This document shows, piece by piece, positions 12,192 to 23,772 of a stretch of 64,000 bases of DNA. This DNA comes from Anseranas semipalmata (taxonomy: Eukaryota; Chordata; Aves; Anseriformes; Anseranatidae). The position numbers were made by a program, and so were the translations under genes. The notes below the pieces were generated by a model. The model was given only the letters and a program-made list of their open reading frames with translations. It ran no database searches and was not told the origin of the DNA. Each line of letters opens with the position of its first letter. The stretch's first letter is position 1. The stretch covers positions 324,968 to 388,967 of the forward strand of contig VXAA01003984.1 in the NCBI GenBank assembly GCA_013399115.1. Direction: 5' to 3'.

Positions 12192-12599
12192 TTGAGTAAA
12201 TTTGGATATCTCAATCACATCGGGCCAGCAGCCAGGTTTAATATCAAAGTTAATGATTTCAATCTGGGCCTCTTCCCTGTGGAAATAGAGGGATTTCTAT
12301 TTGTTGGGAAGCACTTAATTTTATTCAGTGCAGTTCAACCAGAATTTCAAGAGGAAAATTCAGATGTGGATGTGCACTTTAGTTTATGTGGCCCTCTGTT
12401 TCCACATAAGGAGAAAAATGTGAATGTATCGGACTTCATCAGAGCTCCTGACATTTGGCTTGTTGGGCTTTGCTCTCAGACTGCCTTCAATTCCTGTGTT
12501 AACCTAGCCATGGCAAAGAGCGTCTACCCACCTCCCATTCACTGCTCTGCAATTCTGATACCTCTGCATCAGTGCTCCGTGATACATAGCTCCTGACAA
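12192..12599 (+). other. 134-codon reading frame of unknown status
   Basis: This is one of the longer frames in the window and has an unremarkable mixed amino-acid composition (Phe, Val, Asn, Ser, Pro), unlike the low-complexity frames elsewhere. I recognise no domain, signal peptide or motif. No splice-site pair, CpG-rich promoter or Kozak-quality context frames it. Possible explanations are chance, a non-coding element that happens to be open, or a lost coding exon. Confidence 0.12.
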
Positions 12600-15400
12600 G
12601 GCGTTCATACACTTTTCAAATATATAAAATGTGCCACTTCTGCTGAGCAACTGTCCAGTTCTGGCTATGAAAGATGATTTTCCCTCTGTAACATTATGGG
12701 TAGTTTATTCATTATAAACCGATTTTTGTTGTAAATGCATGTAGGTTTCAGATTTCTATTTGGAGCTGGTACATTTTAGACTTGTCTAAAACTAAAACTT
12801 TTCTTTCGGACATTTTTTTGGATATAAAATTGTATAGAGAATACAGGGATTTAGTCTTCTGTATAAGAGAGTAACCTGTTGTTATAAAACCACTATTAAA
12901 AACAATAACAGTTTCAAATGCTATTTGTTTTATTCATACTTCTTCTATGAATTGCAATTCAGCGTTGAAATTCTCAGTAGTCTGTCTTTCTACCTAGTTA
13001 TTCATATACATGAAAGTAATATCGAGATTACAATTCAGTTCTACTAGAGTAGCAGAAAAGTAAATGAGTGTTGCCTATGTAACTCTAGTCAAATTCCTTA
13101 TTGCATAATCAATATTATATAATGTTTAACTACATTACATAATTTGTTGTTTGTTTTTTTTTGTTTGTTTGTTTCAGAATTCTGTGGGAAGCAAAGAAAA
13201 ACAATGTAATTTTTTCTATTTTTTTCCCAAACCAAGTAAAAGATTTATTTCTGAAAATTTCAAGGACAAATGTAAGAAACAGGAAATGCATTAGCCTGAG
13301 AAAGTCATCTAGAAAAATCAGCATAATGCAGGTTTATAAAATTCTAAAAACAAAAAACCCACAAGCTTTCATTTTTTAATATACATTTATCCATTCAACT
13401 GTAATTATAAGGTTACATTATAATGTTATAAAGTCAGAATTTTGAAAAAAAAAAAACATGGTAAAGCTTGTCCAGGAAAGTATTTTCAAAAAGTAAATTA
13501 CTAGTTTACCTTTCCCATGTGTATTTTCTACTGTACAATAGAAAACCACAAATAACTAGTTCTATTTGCAAGTTGTTTTTTGTTTGGTTGGTTTTTGGAG
13601 AAATTCAGGAAGACATTGATTTCCCTTATTATTTTATTTAACTTCTGTTCTTCCTTCTTTTACTGGGAAAGGGAAAACAAAACAAAACAAAACCACAAAT
13701 TACAAACTGATGTTTCTGACAAGTTCATTTCTACTTCCCAAATTAAAATTAAAAAAACAGAGAAAAAGAAAAAAAGTGGCATTACTATGTCTCCAAATGT
13801 GATGTTTGTGTTTATTTTACTCCTTCTCCACATGAATACATGTGAACACAAACATGTAAAGGCCGAGGAGACGTATACAGAAGGAAGATGCCATACTCAT
13901 TACATGATGGGCATGCTCTACTTACTGTAGTTTCTTTGTGCATCAGCGATAGTCTGTTTTTATAAGCAGGGTAGTCAAGCAAATCCATATATCTGTGAAC
14001 AAATGCAAGAACTTATTATTTTTAAAAATCAATTGACTTTGTTGCATCAAGATGTTTTTAGAGTCTCATTATTTGCTGTTATTTATGAAAAGACAGACAA
14101 AACCTCAACAGCCAAATGATCAAACAAACACATATGAATGAAATAAAAGTATAATTGGCATTAGCTGCTGAAATAAGTATTTGCATCAGGTTGCTGAAGG
14201 GAAAGCATTACAAAAAATAAATTACAACTAATATTTTGTTTTCCACTTAGGTTTTCAATTTAGGGTTTTTTTTTACCACAGGACATTCAATACCCTCAAT
14301 AACATCACAAAATTTTAGGGTTAAATTTTCAAACAGTGTATGAATTGAATGACTCTCTTGGAATGGAATAATTCTCTTGCGAATGATGAATTAGGATAAT
14401 AGTAGTGGAAGTTTACTGACACCAAGATAAACATAAAAATGAAAGTAAAGCCTCCTGAAAGATTTTTTGCTGTTTGGGGTCCTGGTCCAGCTCTCATCAG
14501 ACTCATTGGAAATGTTCCATTTACCTGTTTCCATGGAATTTAAGGCAAATGAAAAGATTTTCTTTTGATTTTTTTTAATGGAAATTTCATTTTATTTTGA
14601 TTTTTTTTTTTTTTTTTTGTCTTTTAAAAGAGTCATATGGCCATGACCCCATGTATTTAAACATCTTTACTCTGGTTTTAATAATACACATTTTCTGTCT
14701 TTCTTACGCTTTTCCAAACTTATTGATGAATAAACAAGTTCAGCTTGGTTGACACTATTTTCTCATACTGAAAAATAATTTTACTGAAGATAAGTAGTTG
14801 CAAAATGCTATTTGTTATTTTATTCAATTTTATTTTGAAACATTAATGTTTACCTTTTAGCTAAACAACCAGATTGTCACTATTTTTTTTCCTTCCAGTG
14901 TCCCCAAATTTGTATTGTGTTAAAGTATTTATTTTCCCTCTTTATTTGCCCTTTACTTTCCCTTTTTATTTTATCTGTTTGTCTTTTACATTTTAATATT
15001 CCATTGATTTCTCATTTCTCTCCAATTTTAGATTGGCAAATAAAAAGAAACACAAGGGTTTTGACACTTCATTACTTTCTGGTAACAGAAGAGATTTTGA
15101 ACAATTAAAGGTATCAAGACATTGTACTTCAGCTTGGTTTTGCTACTGTATCATTTCTCTGCAACTGAAGAAATTTTACAAAGCTAAAATTAGTAAAGAC
15201 AAGGAAAATACACAGAAAATCAAAAAATATAAACAAGCTGCAACTTTATCCATTTTTAAGTATTCTGCATTAGAAAAAAAAAAGGTTTAACAGGAAGCAA
15301 AACATTAGAATAATTACCTTTTTTTTTTTTTTGCTGTCAAGCATAAAAATACATTTTTCATACATGTTTTAAGTAGAAACATAAAATTGTCATTTAACAT
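12600..15400. other. Very AT-rich non-coding sequence
   Basis: Homopolymer and simple runs punctuate the stretch: an A12 run near 13445, AAAAC units at 13673-13693, T18 at 14601-14618 and a T14 run near 15319. TAAT/ATTA words are frequent simply because of composition. The 116-codon frame at 13580-13930 is Lys/Phe-rich low complexity. No gene is seen. Confidence 0.55.
13673..13693 (+). repeat. (AAAAC)n microsatellite
   Basis: Four consecutive AAAAC units. Such A-rich repeats often grow from retroposon tails, but no SINE body is seen beside it. Confidence 0.85.
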
Positions 15401-16093
15401 CTAAGCTGTGGCTCCAAGGTAATACAGAACAAACAAATGAGTGTTTTCTTCTAAAAAGTTCTGGGGGATAAGAAGTGGGATTCTGCATTTGCTCTGCCCA
15501 CACAGAACAACTCTAGAGACTAGTAGACACCTATGTTGATGTGTTTTGGGGAAGAGAAAGAGTTATAGCCTTTTTTAACCTATTATACGATACACCTGCT
15601 AATGAATATCAAAACTGCACTGAAGTTTCTTTATATTATGTTGCATTGTAAATTCATATCTCATTTGCTGCTCTTACAAAATCTCTTTCAGAGCTTTGTG
15701 GTGTTCCAGGGTATCAATTACTGATGTACTATTATAAAACTGCATTTTTCCCAGGTAATTTAGATTTTTTTTCTTTTCCTATCTCTAACAACATGTAGTT
15801 CATATTCTTCTCATGTACTTATACCCTGATTTCTTTGGTCTTGTCTCCACTGTGATCTTCTAAAATACTGTTAAATGAGAAAGAATATATAGACCTCTAT
15901 CAACAATGCTGACTGGACATTGAAAATAGTTATACATAAAAAAATTTCATTTCCTTTTTTTTTTCTTTTATTTATGTATTTTACTGGGATAATTTCCTCC
16001 ACCTGTCAAGCTACCTCTGTAGCTTTTCTCTGTTAATGCAAAACACGGGTTTGCAGTTGTTCTTTCCTCTGCATTAGCAACATTTTTCTGGCA
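15401..16093. other. Unassigned AT-rich sequence
   Basis: A poly-T stretch near 15955 is the only simple feature seen. Confidence 0.45.
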
Positions 16094-16114
16094 TAACAGC
16101 ATTTAATGCTGTTA
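16094..16114. repeat. 21-bp perfect inverted repeat
   Basis: Arms TAACAGCATT and AATGCTGTTA (10 bases each) flank a single T. Each arm contains a TAAT/ATTA-type homeodomain core at the centre, so a dimeric factor could read it symmetrically. It is too short for a miRNA precursor. Confidence 0.85.
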
Positions 16115-18670
16115 AAGCTCTGTTAATAAAGTAGTTTTCAAAATTCATTGAGTTCATAGCTTCCTCTTTCTCAATTGCATATTTGCATAAATTGTTTGTT
16201 TGGCCAGTGCATATAAAAGTATGGAGAGTCAATAGTATATCTATAATAATAAATAATGTCCAATGCTAAGAAGCTTTACAGGGCTGTGATCTGTTAGTGG
16301 GTTGTACCTCATTTGGGGGATTGACAGCAAATATTACCCTTCTCTTGATTTTCACAGCTGATACAATAGAAGGCCAGAGCTCATATAATACCTGATTTCC
16401 CAAGCTCCTAACCTTATGGATAATTGTTGCCCAGAGGGGAAATTTCTTACCAGCCTACATCAGCAAACGGTAGGTTTATATCACAAAACATGAGGATTTA
16501 TGCTCCAATCTATTTCACAGCACTATCTGACTCAAAAAACTTCATTTGAGGTGCAGAGTTAATGTGCAGTTAGCAGTTTTACTGTACCTCACCTATTTGC
16601 CAGAATTTAGTGAGATCTCCTAAAAATATAAGTAGGACTCTAGCAAGCAGACATTCAACCTTGCTGAACCCAAGCAAAGGAGGACTTAGAACAACAGTAT
16701 AAGATCTTATCAGAGTGCTTCTCCTATCCTCAGAAGATCTATCTGACAGTTGTTGGTCATTTTAGCAGGGTGGATCAATATAGATTAAAAATAAGAGAAC
16801 AAAACACTCATGAACTTTATTTCCCTTTTTGCTGACATGAGAGCTGTGAGAAAGAAGACTTACTCAGAGAAATGCTTGTACTAACTTAGGGACCACCAGG
16901 ACTGGTATGTGGGCATATATTTCTGATGGTTGTGTAAGGTCAATGTGGGGATATACCAACTTATTCAGGTTGTCTAAGAAGAGCAGTACAAATGTGTCTG
17001 TGAGCCTGCCACACATGCTGCTTTGCATCTTTAACAGTCTTTTACCTGTTACAGCAGTGACTTCAGAGACTGGTCTGGCATTGTAGAGTGGTCTGCAGTG
17101 ACTATACCAAATGATCATTACACAAAAGCCATCTCCATGTTTAGTGACCTAAAAGTAAAGTGTGTATTCTGTACCAGCCACGTGTACTGTCTGTGTAATC
17201 AATGGAAGGACACAGGTCCTAAATACTGAATGGGGCGCTTGATCCTTCTGGGGGTACCTATGTCTTTCCAGTTGCTACAGGGTAATCAGGTAAGAATAGA
17301 TGACTAACTTTTAGTTAGTCAAACTTACATGAGATGAATCCTTATACATCAGATATGCTCTGTTGCACTAAATGGCTGGAAATGCTTGCTTAGATCCCAA
17401 ATATTTCCAGAATCCCATTACAGTCAGCACTTGTAAACTGCTTCCTAACAGAATTGGAAATACAGGAGTCTAACATCTGATGAACCCAACAGCTTTAAGT
17501 TTAATCTTGTTTGGTATCTGCCTTTAATAATAGCAAAGCCAATGTGATTTTGTTCATTTTCTTCATTTCACCCCTGCTGAGGATGGCACCCAGCCATTTG
17601 TGATACCACTGAGTTGGAAAGCAACCAATTCAAGGCTAACTGAACAAGATAGATCTGGTAAGAAGCAACCACAGAAGGATTTTTGTCACCTTTTGAGCTT
17701 TTCTGACCTCACAGTCTCTGACTTTGCTATACAACATAGATGGAAAGAAATCTTGCTAAAATAAGATTTGAGGAAACATCAGGTTTGTGGGAAGACTACA
17801 TTACTTGTAAGACATTGACTGATTTTTATTGGCCCATGTCTCTGAAAGTTAGAAGAATCCAGAAGGTGAATCATGACCTTCCCTACTAGGACAAAAAACA
17901 GTTGCCAGAAAAGTTCAACATTTTAAAAATCTGGTTATTATTTTTGAAAGCTAGTGTCAGAGTGAAAGTTAACAAGACTCTCAAGCTTTCAGTGCAGAAA
18001 GCTCTTTCACTGCCCCCCCTCCCCAAGATAGATTGAATCCCAGTCCATTGCACAGCTCTTCCCATTACAGGTGCTCCAGTGTGACCATTTTTTTAGATTG
18101 TGACTGAAACACTTTTTCATTTAAATTCTACTGCAAATGAGCATGCCACGTCTATGTGGAGCCTTTAGACAGCTGCAGTGACACTGGTTTCCTTGGAGTA
18201 TCAGTTCATTTCCCTTCTCTGATCTAAGAAGGAAGAGGTCAGCCTCATTTAAGAAATCTGTCTTGAAACACAAGACTGAATCCCAGAGAACTCCCCCCAT
18301 TAATAGCATCCCATTGCCTGTTCTGTAAATCTGTATCCAAACATCATGCATACCAGTTTATATTTACCTTTCTATCTTGGCAACTCTGCTTGCCTCAGAA
18401 AATGCTGACATATCCAAACAAACTGAATTGATTGGTGATTGCTGCCTGATTGTCACCAGTGGTGCTATGCAGAAGAATCCCTATTGAATCCACTGTAGCG
18501 TTCAAGACATCAAGTTTATTTTCCGTAACATATGAATTCTCATTAAAAAAAAAAAGGTAGGAAAAGAAAGCCAATAACCTTCTGTGTCTTCACACATAAA
18601 TGCTGTTGAGTTTTAAAAACTAATGGCTACCACCACAGCTGCTGCAAAGACAAGATGTCATAGTCTACAG
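16115..18670. other. Unassigned sequence
   Basis: About 2.5 kb without a recognised gene or element. A pyrimidine-rich acceptor-like site near 17577 and a GTAAGA donor near 17660 bracket about 80 bases, but no open, protein-like frame supports an exon. A 17-base word at 16287-16303 recurs at 41800-41816. Confidence 0.45.
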
Positions 18671-18709
18671 GTTTTTGTTTGTTTTTGTTCTTGTTTTTGT
18701 TTTTGTTTA
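18671..18709 (+). repeat. (GTTTTT)n low-complexity repeat
   Basis: Imperfect GTTTTT/GTTTG units lie a few dozen bases to the left of the MIR relic. Confidence 0.85.
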
Positions 18710-18734
18710 AGTGCAGCTTGCAATGTATTGTGGT

Positions 18735-18950
18735 CTTCAGATCACTGAGTGCAGCCGCATCCAGGGACCCCACTGAAGCCATTGAAGTGCACTGCACTTG
18801 CCCCTGCCCTGAAGAACTTGCAGTCTAAGCAAAGGAAGAATGTTTATATCTTCATTTTACAAACAGAGAACTGATGAGGTGATGAATGGAGTGACCATCC
18901 CACAGGCAGTGTGTGGCAGGGAAGTCTATTCTACTTCCTAGGAGAAAGCT
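18735..18950 (-). mobile_element. MIR SINE, extended copy
   Basis: The right part reads ATCTTCATTTTACAAACAGA then GAACTGATGAGG, matching the reversed MIR pattern (tatccccattttacagatgaggaaactgagg). It continues with CACAGGCAGTGTGTGGCAGG and GAAGTCTATTCT. The left part, CCCTGCCCTGAAGAACTTGCAGTCTAAG, matches the longer MIR form seen in reptiles and birds (ctgccc-gaagagctt-cagtctaa). It is written in pieces here because the copy is diverged. Confidence 0.75.
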
Positions 18951-20261
18951 TCAACAATATCACCATCCACCCCCACTCGCACATGTCCTAAGTCAAAGAA
19001 GCAAACAAACACCAGCTCATCTCTTACTTGTTACTAACTTTTGTTAATTAAACACTGGCAGGGCTGGGTGAACCTGCCATCAGAAAGGAACACTCAGAGG
19101 GCCTGTCTTCAATGAGAAGATCAAGTTTAGCTCCTGCTCAGTAATTTAGTTTGCAGGAAGAAGTGAAATGAAAGACAAGGTAATTGATATGATACTTTCC
19201 ACTTTCTAGGCTGCACATAGACCTTGTTTGAATGGAGTGCAGTGAGAACGAACCTCGGCATCTGTGGAGATGTTTGTCTCTCCTTATCAAGAGTAACAGC
19301 AGCAGAACAACCATGTTTGTACTGTGGTCTCAGTTCCTAACCTCCTTTCAATATATATCAATTCAGGAGAAGTGTCCTAATACCCAGATCTAGCTTGAAT
19401 CTAGGTCTTTTATTCAATTTTTCTTAAATGGTTCCTTTCCCTAAAGAAATTATGAAATTTTCCCTTGTAGAGTGCTGCGCTGGAAGCTCTCCAATCTTCT
19501 ACTTTGATTAATTCATTGTCTGCTTCGAGTCAGAAGGAAGATAAAAAATAAAATAAAAAAGGAATAAAATTCTTAAGCAATAATGCTCACTTTGTATACA
19601 ACCGTTTGGCACCAACAGCCATTATTTGCATGGAATGCTAATATTTTGAAGGCAGATAGGGAGAAGAAAGACATATTCTTGATGCTTTTCCCAATACACT
19701 GTAGTTGCAGAAGATGCTTTTGTGCTAGAACTAGGGACAGTATCTTTCAAGAAAATTTATTCCTTGGAGGCTCATTTATGTTGGATAATTATGCTTACAG
19801 TTATTTTAAGATAAAGTTCATCATGGAATACTATCTTCTTGTAAATCTACAGTGACACCTTCATTATCTCAAACCTTACAAATAGATTTGGAAAAAGATC
19901 TCCACAGGCACTGATGGGAGGTTGGTGTTAGACTCTCAATAAAAATGTCTGCTTTCCATCTATACTTTTTTCAAATTTCCTCCAGGTGTATTACAGACTT
20001 GTTTTGTTGCTGTTGTTGTTTAAAGTGTTTGTGGAGATATGAAGGAGGACATAAGGGAAGCAAAGTCTTCACCCTCAGATATGACATGGATTGTCCTTCC
20101 TATTGCTTTAACTAGGGATGTAACATGGTGAACTGTTATTTTAATAATTAAGTAATCAGTAAATGTGTAACTTGTTTATAATATCCCAGTTGTACTGTAC
20201 TTGTTAATTGATAAACACAAGAACAGGAAGAGCAGCTCTGAGGTTTTGTGTTTAACATACA
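18951..20261. other. Unassigned sequence
   Basis: An AAAATAAAATAAAAAA patch near 19545 is the only simple repeat seen. The 90-codon frame at 19583-19855 has no recognised domain. Confidence 0.45.
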
Positions 20262-20405
20262 GTTTGGAGACTTGGAGCACAGGATTTTTTTTATTACTGG
20301 TTCTGCCACAGCCTTCTTAAATGACCTTGGACAAGTCACTTCATCTTTTTTTTTGCCTCAGTTTCCATCACGCTGAACAAGGAGGATAACTACAAGAGGA
20401 GGAAA
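20262..20405 (+). mobile_element. MIR SINE
   Basis: The clearest MIR in the window. In order it contains GGTTCTGCCACAG, ATGACCTTGGACAAGTCACT (20321-20340), TTGCCTCAGTTTCCATCA and GGAGGATAACTAC, which match the family's ctctgccac, gtgaccttgggcaagtcact, gcctcagtttcctcatc and ggggataatac blocks. A T-rich insertion at 20345-20354 interrupts it. Confidence 0.88.
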
Positions 20406-20604
20406 TTCTGAAGATAAATTTGTGCAGATATGTTAACTATGTATAAACTGGGCCACTGAGCACTGTGCAGACAGACAGAAAGAAAAAGCATCCAATGGCA
20501 AAGGCATAGTTAACTGCTGTTTCTGTGATAGAGGGGGAAGAATCTGATGGTTGTCACATCTTTCAGAATATATACAGACTTTGTATGCAGTGGCAACACA
20601 CCTT

Positions 20605-20630
20605 TTGTGTTTTGTTTTGTTTTGTTTTCT
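20605..20630 (+). repeat. (GTTTT)n microsatellite
   Basis: GTTTT units in tandem, with an ordinary flank on both sides. Confidence 0.85.
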
Positions 20631-20999
20631 TTGGAGACAGTACAGCTTCATTGCTTAGGAGAACTCTACTATTGCTTGGATGAGATAATCTGTTATTACA
20701 CAACTGAGGTCAAGTAAATCATGCCATCATGAAAAGATTTCTCCATTGTGTAGCATTTCCCTGTTATGATCTGCTACAAGAAAAACAAAGGAGTAAAAAC
20801 TAGCTGGAAAAAATGATCATGCCCTGTTGGCTCAGTTGAAAAAAACATGGCTGAATTCAGCAAGGACAGAACGTGGCCTCGCTGGGACCTGTTGAGCTTA
20901 TTTACTGGTTCAGACAGTGCTGAGGAGTATAGGGATGGGTGGGATAGTCAGTGATATGCAAGAGATGGGATGAACTTAGGAATAGGTTTTAAATGCTTC

Positions 21000-21125
21000 A
21001 GGTAAACACGTGGAGGTAGACTGGGACTTTAGTAAGCCAATTTACCTCACTATACCTCAGTTCACCCCATCTCACCGAGCCATAATCCTCCCCATAATCC
21101 TCCTAACTTCTCAAGTGTGGTACAT
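21000..21125 (+). mobile_element. MIR SINE, diverged
   Basis: CTGGGACTTTAGTAAGCCAA, then TTTACCTCACTATACCTCAG and TTCACCCCATCTCACC, follow the MIR order (gggcaagtcacttaacctc, tgtgcctcagttcccc-atctg). A CATAATCCTCC stretch matches the ataatacctcc part. Divergence is heavy but the order of blocks is kept. Confidence 0.65.
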
Positions 21126-21194
21126 GATCCACAGCCTGCGTACTTGTCAGGAACACATCTGAAGCGACCGCGTGGACTCCATCTATAAAACATG

Positions 21195-21250
21195 TCATTA
21201 TTATTAATATTTGGATTATTGCTGTTGTTGTTGCTGCTGTTATTTTTTAG
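21195..21250 (+). repeat. TTA/TTG trinucleotide-rich tract
   Basis: ATTATTATTAAT passes into TTGCTGTTGTTGTTGCTGCTG and then a T run. In some reptile and bird SINE copies an ATT repeat follows the MIR body, so it may be an old tail of the MIR at 21000. That link is an inference. Confidence 0.6.
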
Positions 21251-21814
21251 CACCCAAAGTCTTTCATGCACCTGAGGACTGAATGTGTTGTATGAAGATG
21301 AATGAGATGTAGGAACACTTACCGAAATATAACAAACCCTTCCCCCTGCTGAAAATACCAGCTAGAACTGCCTTTTTATTAGATGTCTGATCCTTCTGGT
21401 TGACATAAAAATACCACAATAAGAGCCTTTCTCAGGATATCTCAGCAATTTCTTTTCTGTCCTGGCTAGAAACAAGGGATGCAATAAAACAGAAAACAAC
21501 TGAGAAAAATAAAAGGTAACTGAATATTTCACAGCCCTTAAAGGTGTTCATTCAAAGTTAGATACTACAGAACACTCAGAGGCTCTAGGGTAAAGGGTTG
21601 CTGTTTGTACACTTGCTTTCTATATATTAGTAAAAATTACCTTGGAAATGACTGGTTTTACTAATGCTTCTATTGCTTGTTTTACATGACTGTCACTTGC
21701 ATTGCGAGGTCAGTAATGCAGCTAACAGATGGTGCAGCAGGACTAGCAGCCATGAGGGATAGTTTACTAACAAAAGAGGAAATGATTTTCACGATTTCCC
21801 TTGCATATTGAAGG
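21251..21814. other. Unassigned sequence
   Basis: I see no gene, repeat or distinctive motif. Confidence 0.4.
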
Positions 21815-21898
21815 CTTTTTTTTTTTTCTTTTTCTCTTTTCTTCTTCTTCTTGCTTTCTTTTCTTTTCTTTTTTCCTTTTTATTTATTTATTCTTTTG
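21815..21898 (+). repeat. Polypyrimidine (CT-rich) tract
   Basis: T runs mixed with CTT/TTTTC units over about 84 bases, ending in TATTTATTTATT. The frame across it encodes only Phe/Leu/Ser low complexity. Confidence 0.9.
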
Positions 21899-22789
21899 GA
21901 CGGAGCACATCTCCTTGGCCTCAGCTTCCTGGCATTTTGTTTGTGGAAGAAAAGTCCAATGCTAGTAACAAATCTCTTTTACTTTCTCCCCCTGGAATGT
22001 AATAGGGTTATAGCTTTGGAAAGCAAGTAACACCAGCTGGGTTATCTCTGTTGCCTGTACCTCGAGTGGCTCAGGGTGTTGTTATGGGAAGACATTTACG
22101 GATCTCTGAATTGTTGTCAGTCTTAGCTTCTGACCAAACACCATCTTGTTGTGCCATTTACCAGGTGTGGTATTGCAACACAACAAAAGCTCTCTAAAAG
22201 GAGAGATTGCTAGTGACCTTAAGATTTAATGTGCTAAACAGAATCCTGGGTCTTACTGCAAAGTATCACACCGAGCTTCCAAAAGCTGTGATGGAAGTAG
22301 CATACGGACACTATATTCTAGGCTGCTGGAGCAGCCATTTTGCATCTTGCATTAGCTCACAGGCTACCTTGGCTATGAGAAGCTGTTTCTCACAGGATGC
22401 TGAGCCTACTCTTTAAAAAATGTGTTTTTTTGGCGACTTTATCACTTCCTCAGACATTGCAACTATAGAAAATCATCCAGGCCCAAATCTATAGCCCACA
22501 TCAAATAGGCAAGAACTTATGCGTATGCCTGACTTTTGAGCTTATAAAAACAACAAAGCACTGAGTAACATGCAGCAAAACAGTGAAACTGATATATAGT
22601 TAAGTTAGAGGGGACTTAAGCATATAGGAAAATTCATTACTAGCGTGGAGTGTCAGAGACATTTAACTGTCCTCTTTCCTAAGGTTTTCAAATTCAGTTC
22701 CCCTTCCATTTCTTAAACACTTTCCTGGAGGTGAAACTGAGCCTTGCCGGACTACATTGTTGTCAAGTATGAGATGTCCTCCCCATCAC
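21899..22789. other. Unassigned sequence
   Basis: No coding or repeat signal was recognised; the frame at 22207-22416 resembles nothing known. Confidence 0.4.
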
Positions 22790-22920
22790 GGAATATGCCA
22801 TGCAGCTTTATATTACATCTGCATTAGCATAGAAATAACTGCGTGCCTTCATTAGTTATGCAGATTAATCATTGACTCACTCTAGTAGGCTTCTGTAGGG
22901 GACTTTGTAACTCACCTGTT
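22790..22920. promoter_or_regulatory. Possible conserved non-coding element
   Basis: Words such as ATGCAGATTAATCATTGACTC and CATTAGTTATGCAG place several homeodomain/POU-like cores in about 80 bases, and repeats are absent. Weak, motif-only evidence. Confidence 0.18.
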
Positions 22921-23254
22921 CACAGAGCAGCAAAAAAAATGTCTAATGTTCACTTCTAGATGTCCTTTGTCAGAAGGAATTCACTTTGTATGGAAGACTC
23001 CATCTGAATATCACTTGATGTATCCAGTGTGAATTCTCATTGTCTTGTTATTTATTATACCTAGTTCAGCTGCTATTGTAGATGTCTAACCCCGTCACAG
23101 GCCCTCAGAGATGACAGTGTATTGTTTCATATAGATACAGCTATAAAGAAATATAAAAGAGTTATAAAAAGTCCTTCCTCAGAAGGAAATGCCTGTTTTG
23201 CCTGATGGCACTGTCAAAATAGCTAAGGCAATATTAACTGACCAGAAAAGCAGG

Positions 23255-23405
23255 AGCAGAGTCTCAGGATTTGGAACACTGGATTTTAACAATATGTTTC
23301 TGTGGGGCCTTGGGTAGGTAAGGAGATGTGGCTGTGCCTCTGTATGCTGCACAATAAAGAAAGAATTAAATACTGCATTGCAAGAAGCACTGGGAGACCC
23401 TGCTC
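23255..23405 (+). mobile_element. Probable MIR SINE, degraded
   Basis: CTCAGGATTTGGAACACTGG, then GTGGGGCCTTGGGTAGG and TGTGCCTCTGTATGCTGC, and finally AATAAAGAAAGAATTAAATACTG approximate the MIR order (tctggag, tgaccttgggcaagt, gtgcctcagtt, aaaatggggataatactg). Individual blocks are poor, so the call is moderate. It overlaps the start of the window's longest reading frame (23302-23772), which argues against that frame being a gene. Confidence 0.5.
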
Positions 23406-23772
23406 AGGAACTTCTTTACCCAAACAAGATGATGAAAGGGGAATAAAAAAAAAATCACACGTTTTTTTTCTGAATAAAAGGGTTTACTTTTTAGTTCAAA
23501 GTATCATTATGCTGAATACCCCCAGGCAAGGCTTTCATAAAATGTGCGCACGTGTAAAACTTGCAATGATACGAGTAGTGTCTGAACATGTTCCAAATTG
23601 CATTGCAATTAACTTTGGTGCCAGGAGCCTAGCGTTTCAGAGCACCAGTACTCTCAGCGTCACCCACAAAAGCCAGCAAACATCGACTTCCTTTTTGACT
23701 TACCTAGCTGCCATTTCACTCTCAAGTGTATTTTACCTAGGAAACAACATGCCAGCAACTCAGCAGTTTTAG

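Noticed and set aside
23302..23772. Longest reading frame (156 codons, + strand)
   Set aside because: Its first third overlaps a probable MIR SINE, the product has no recognised domain, and no promoter or splice signals support it. A frame of this length can occur by chance in 64 kb.
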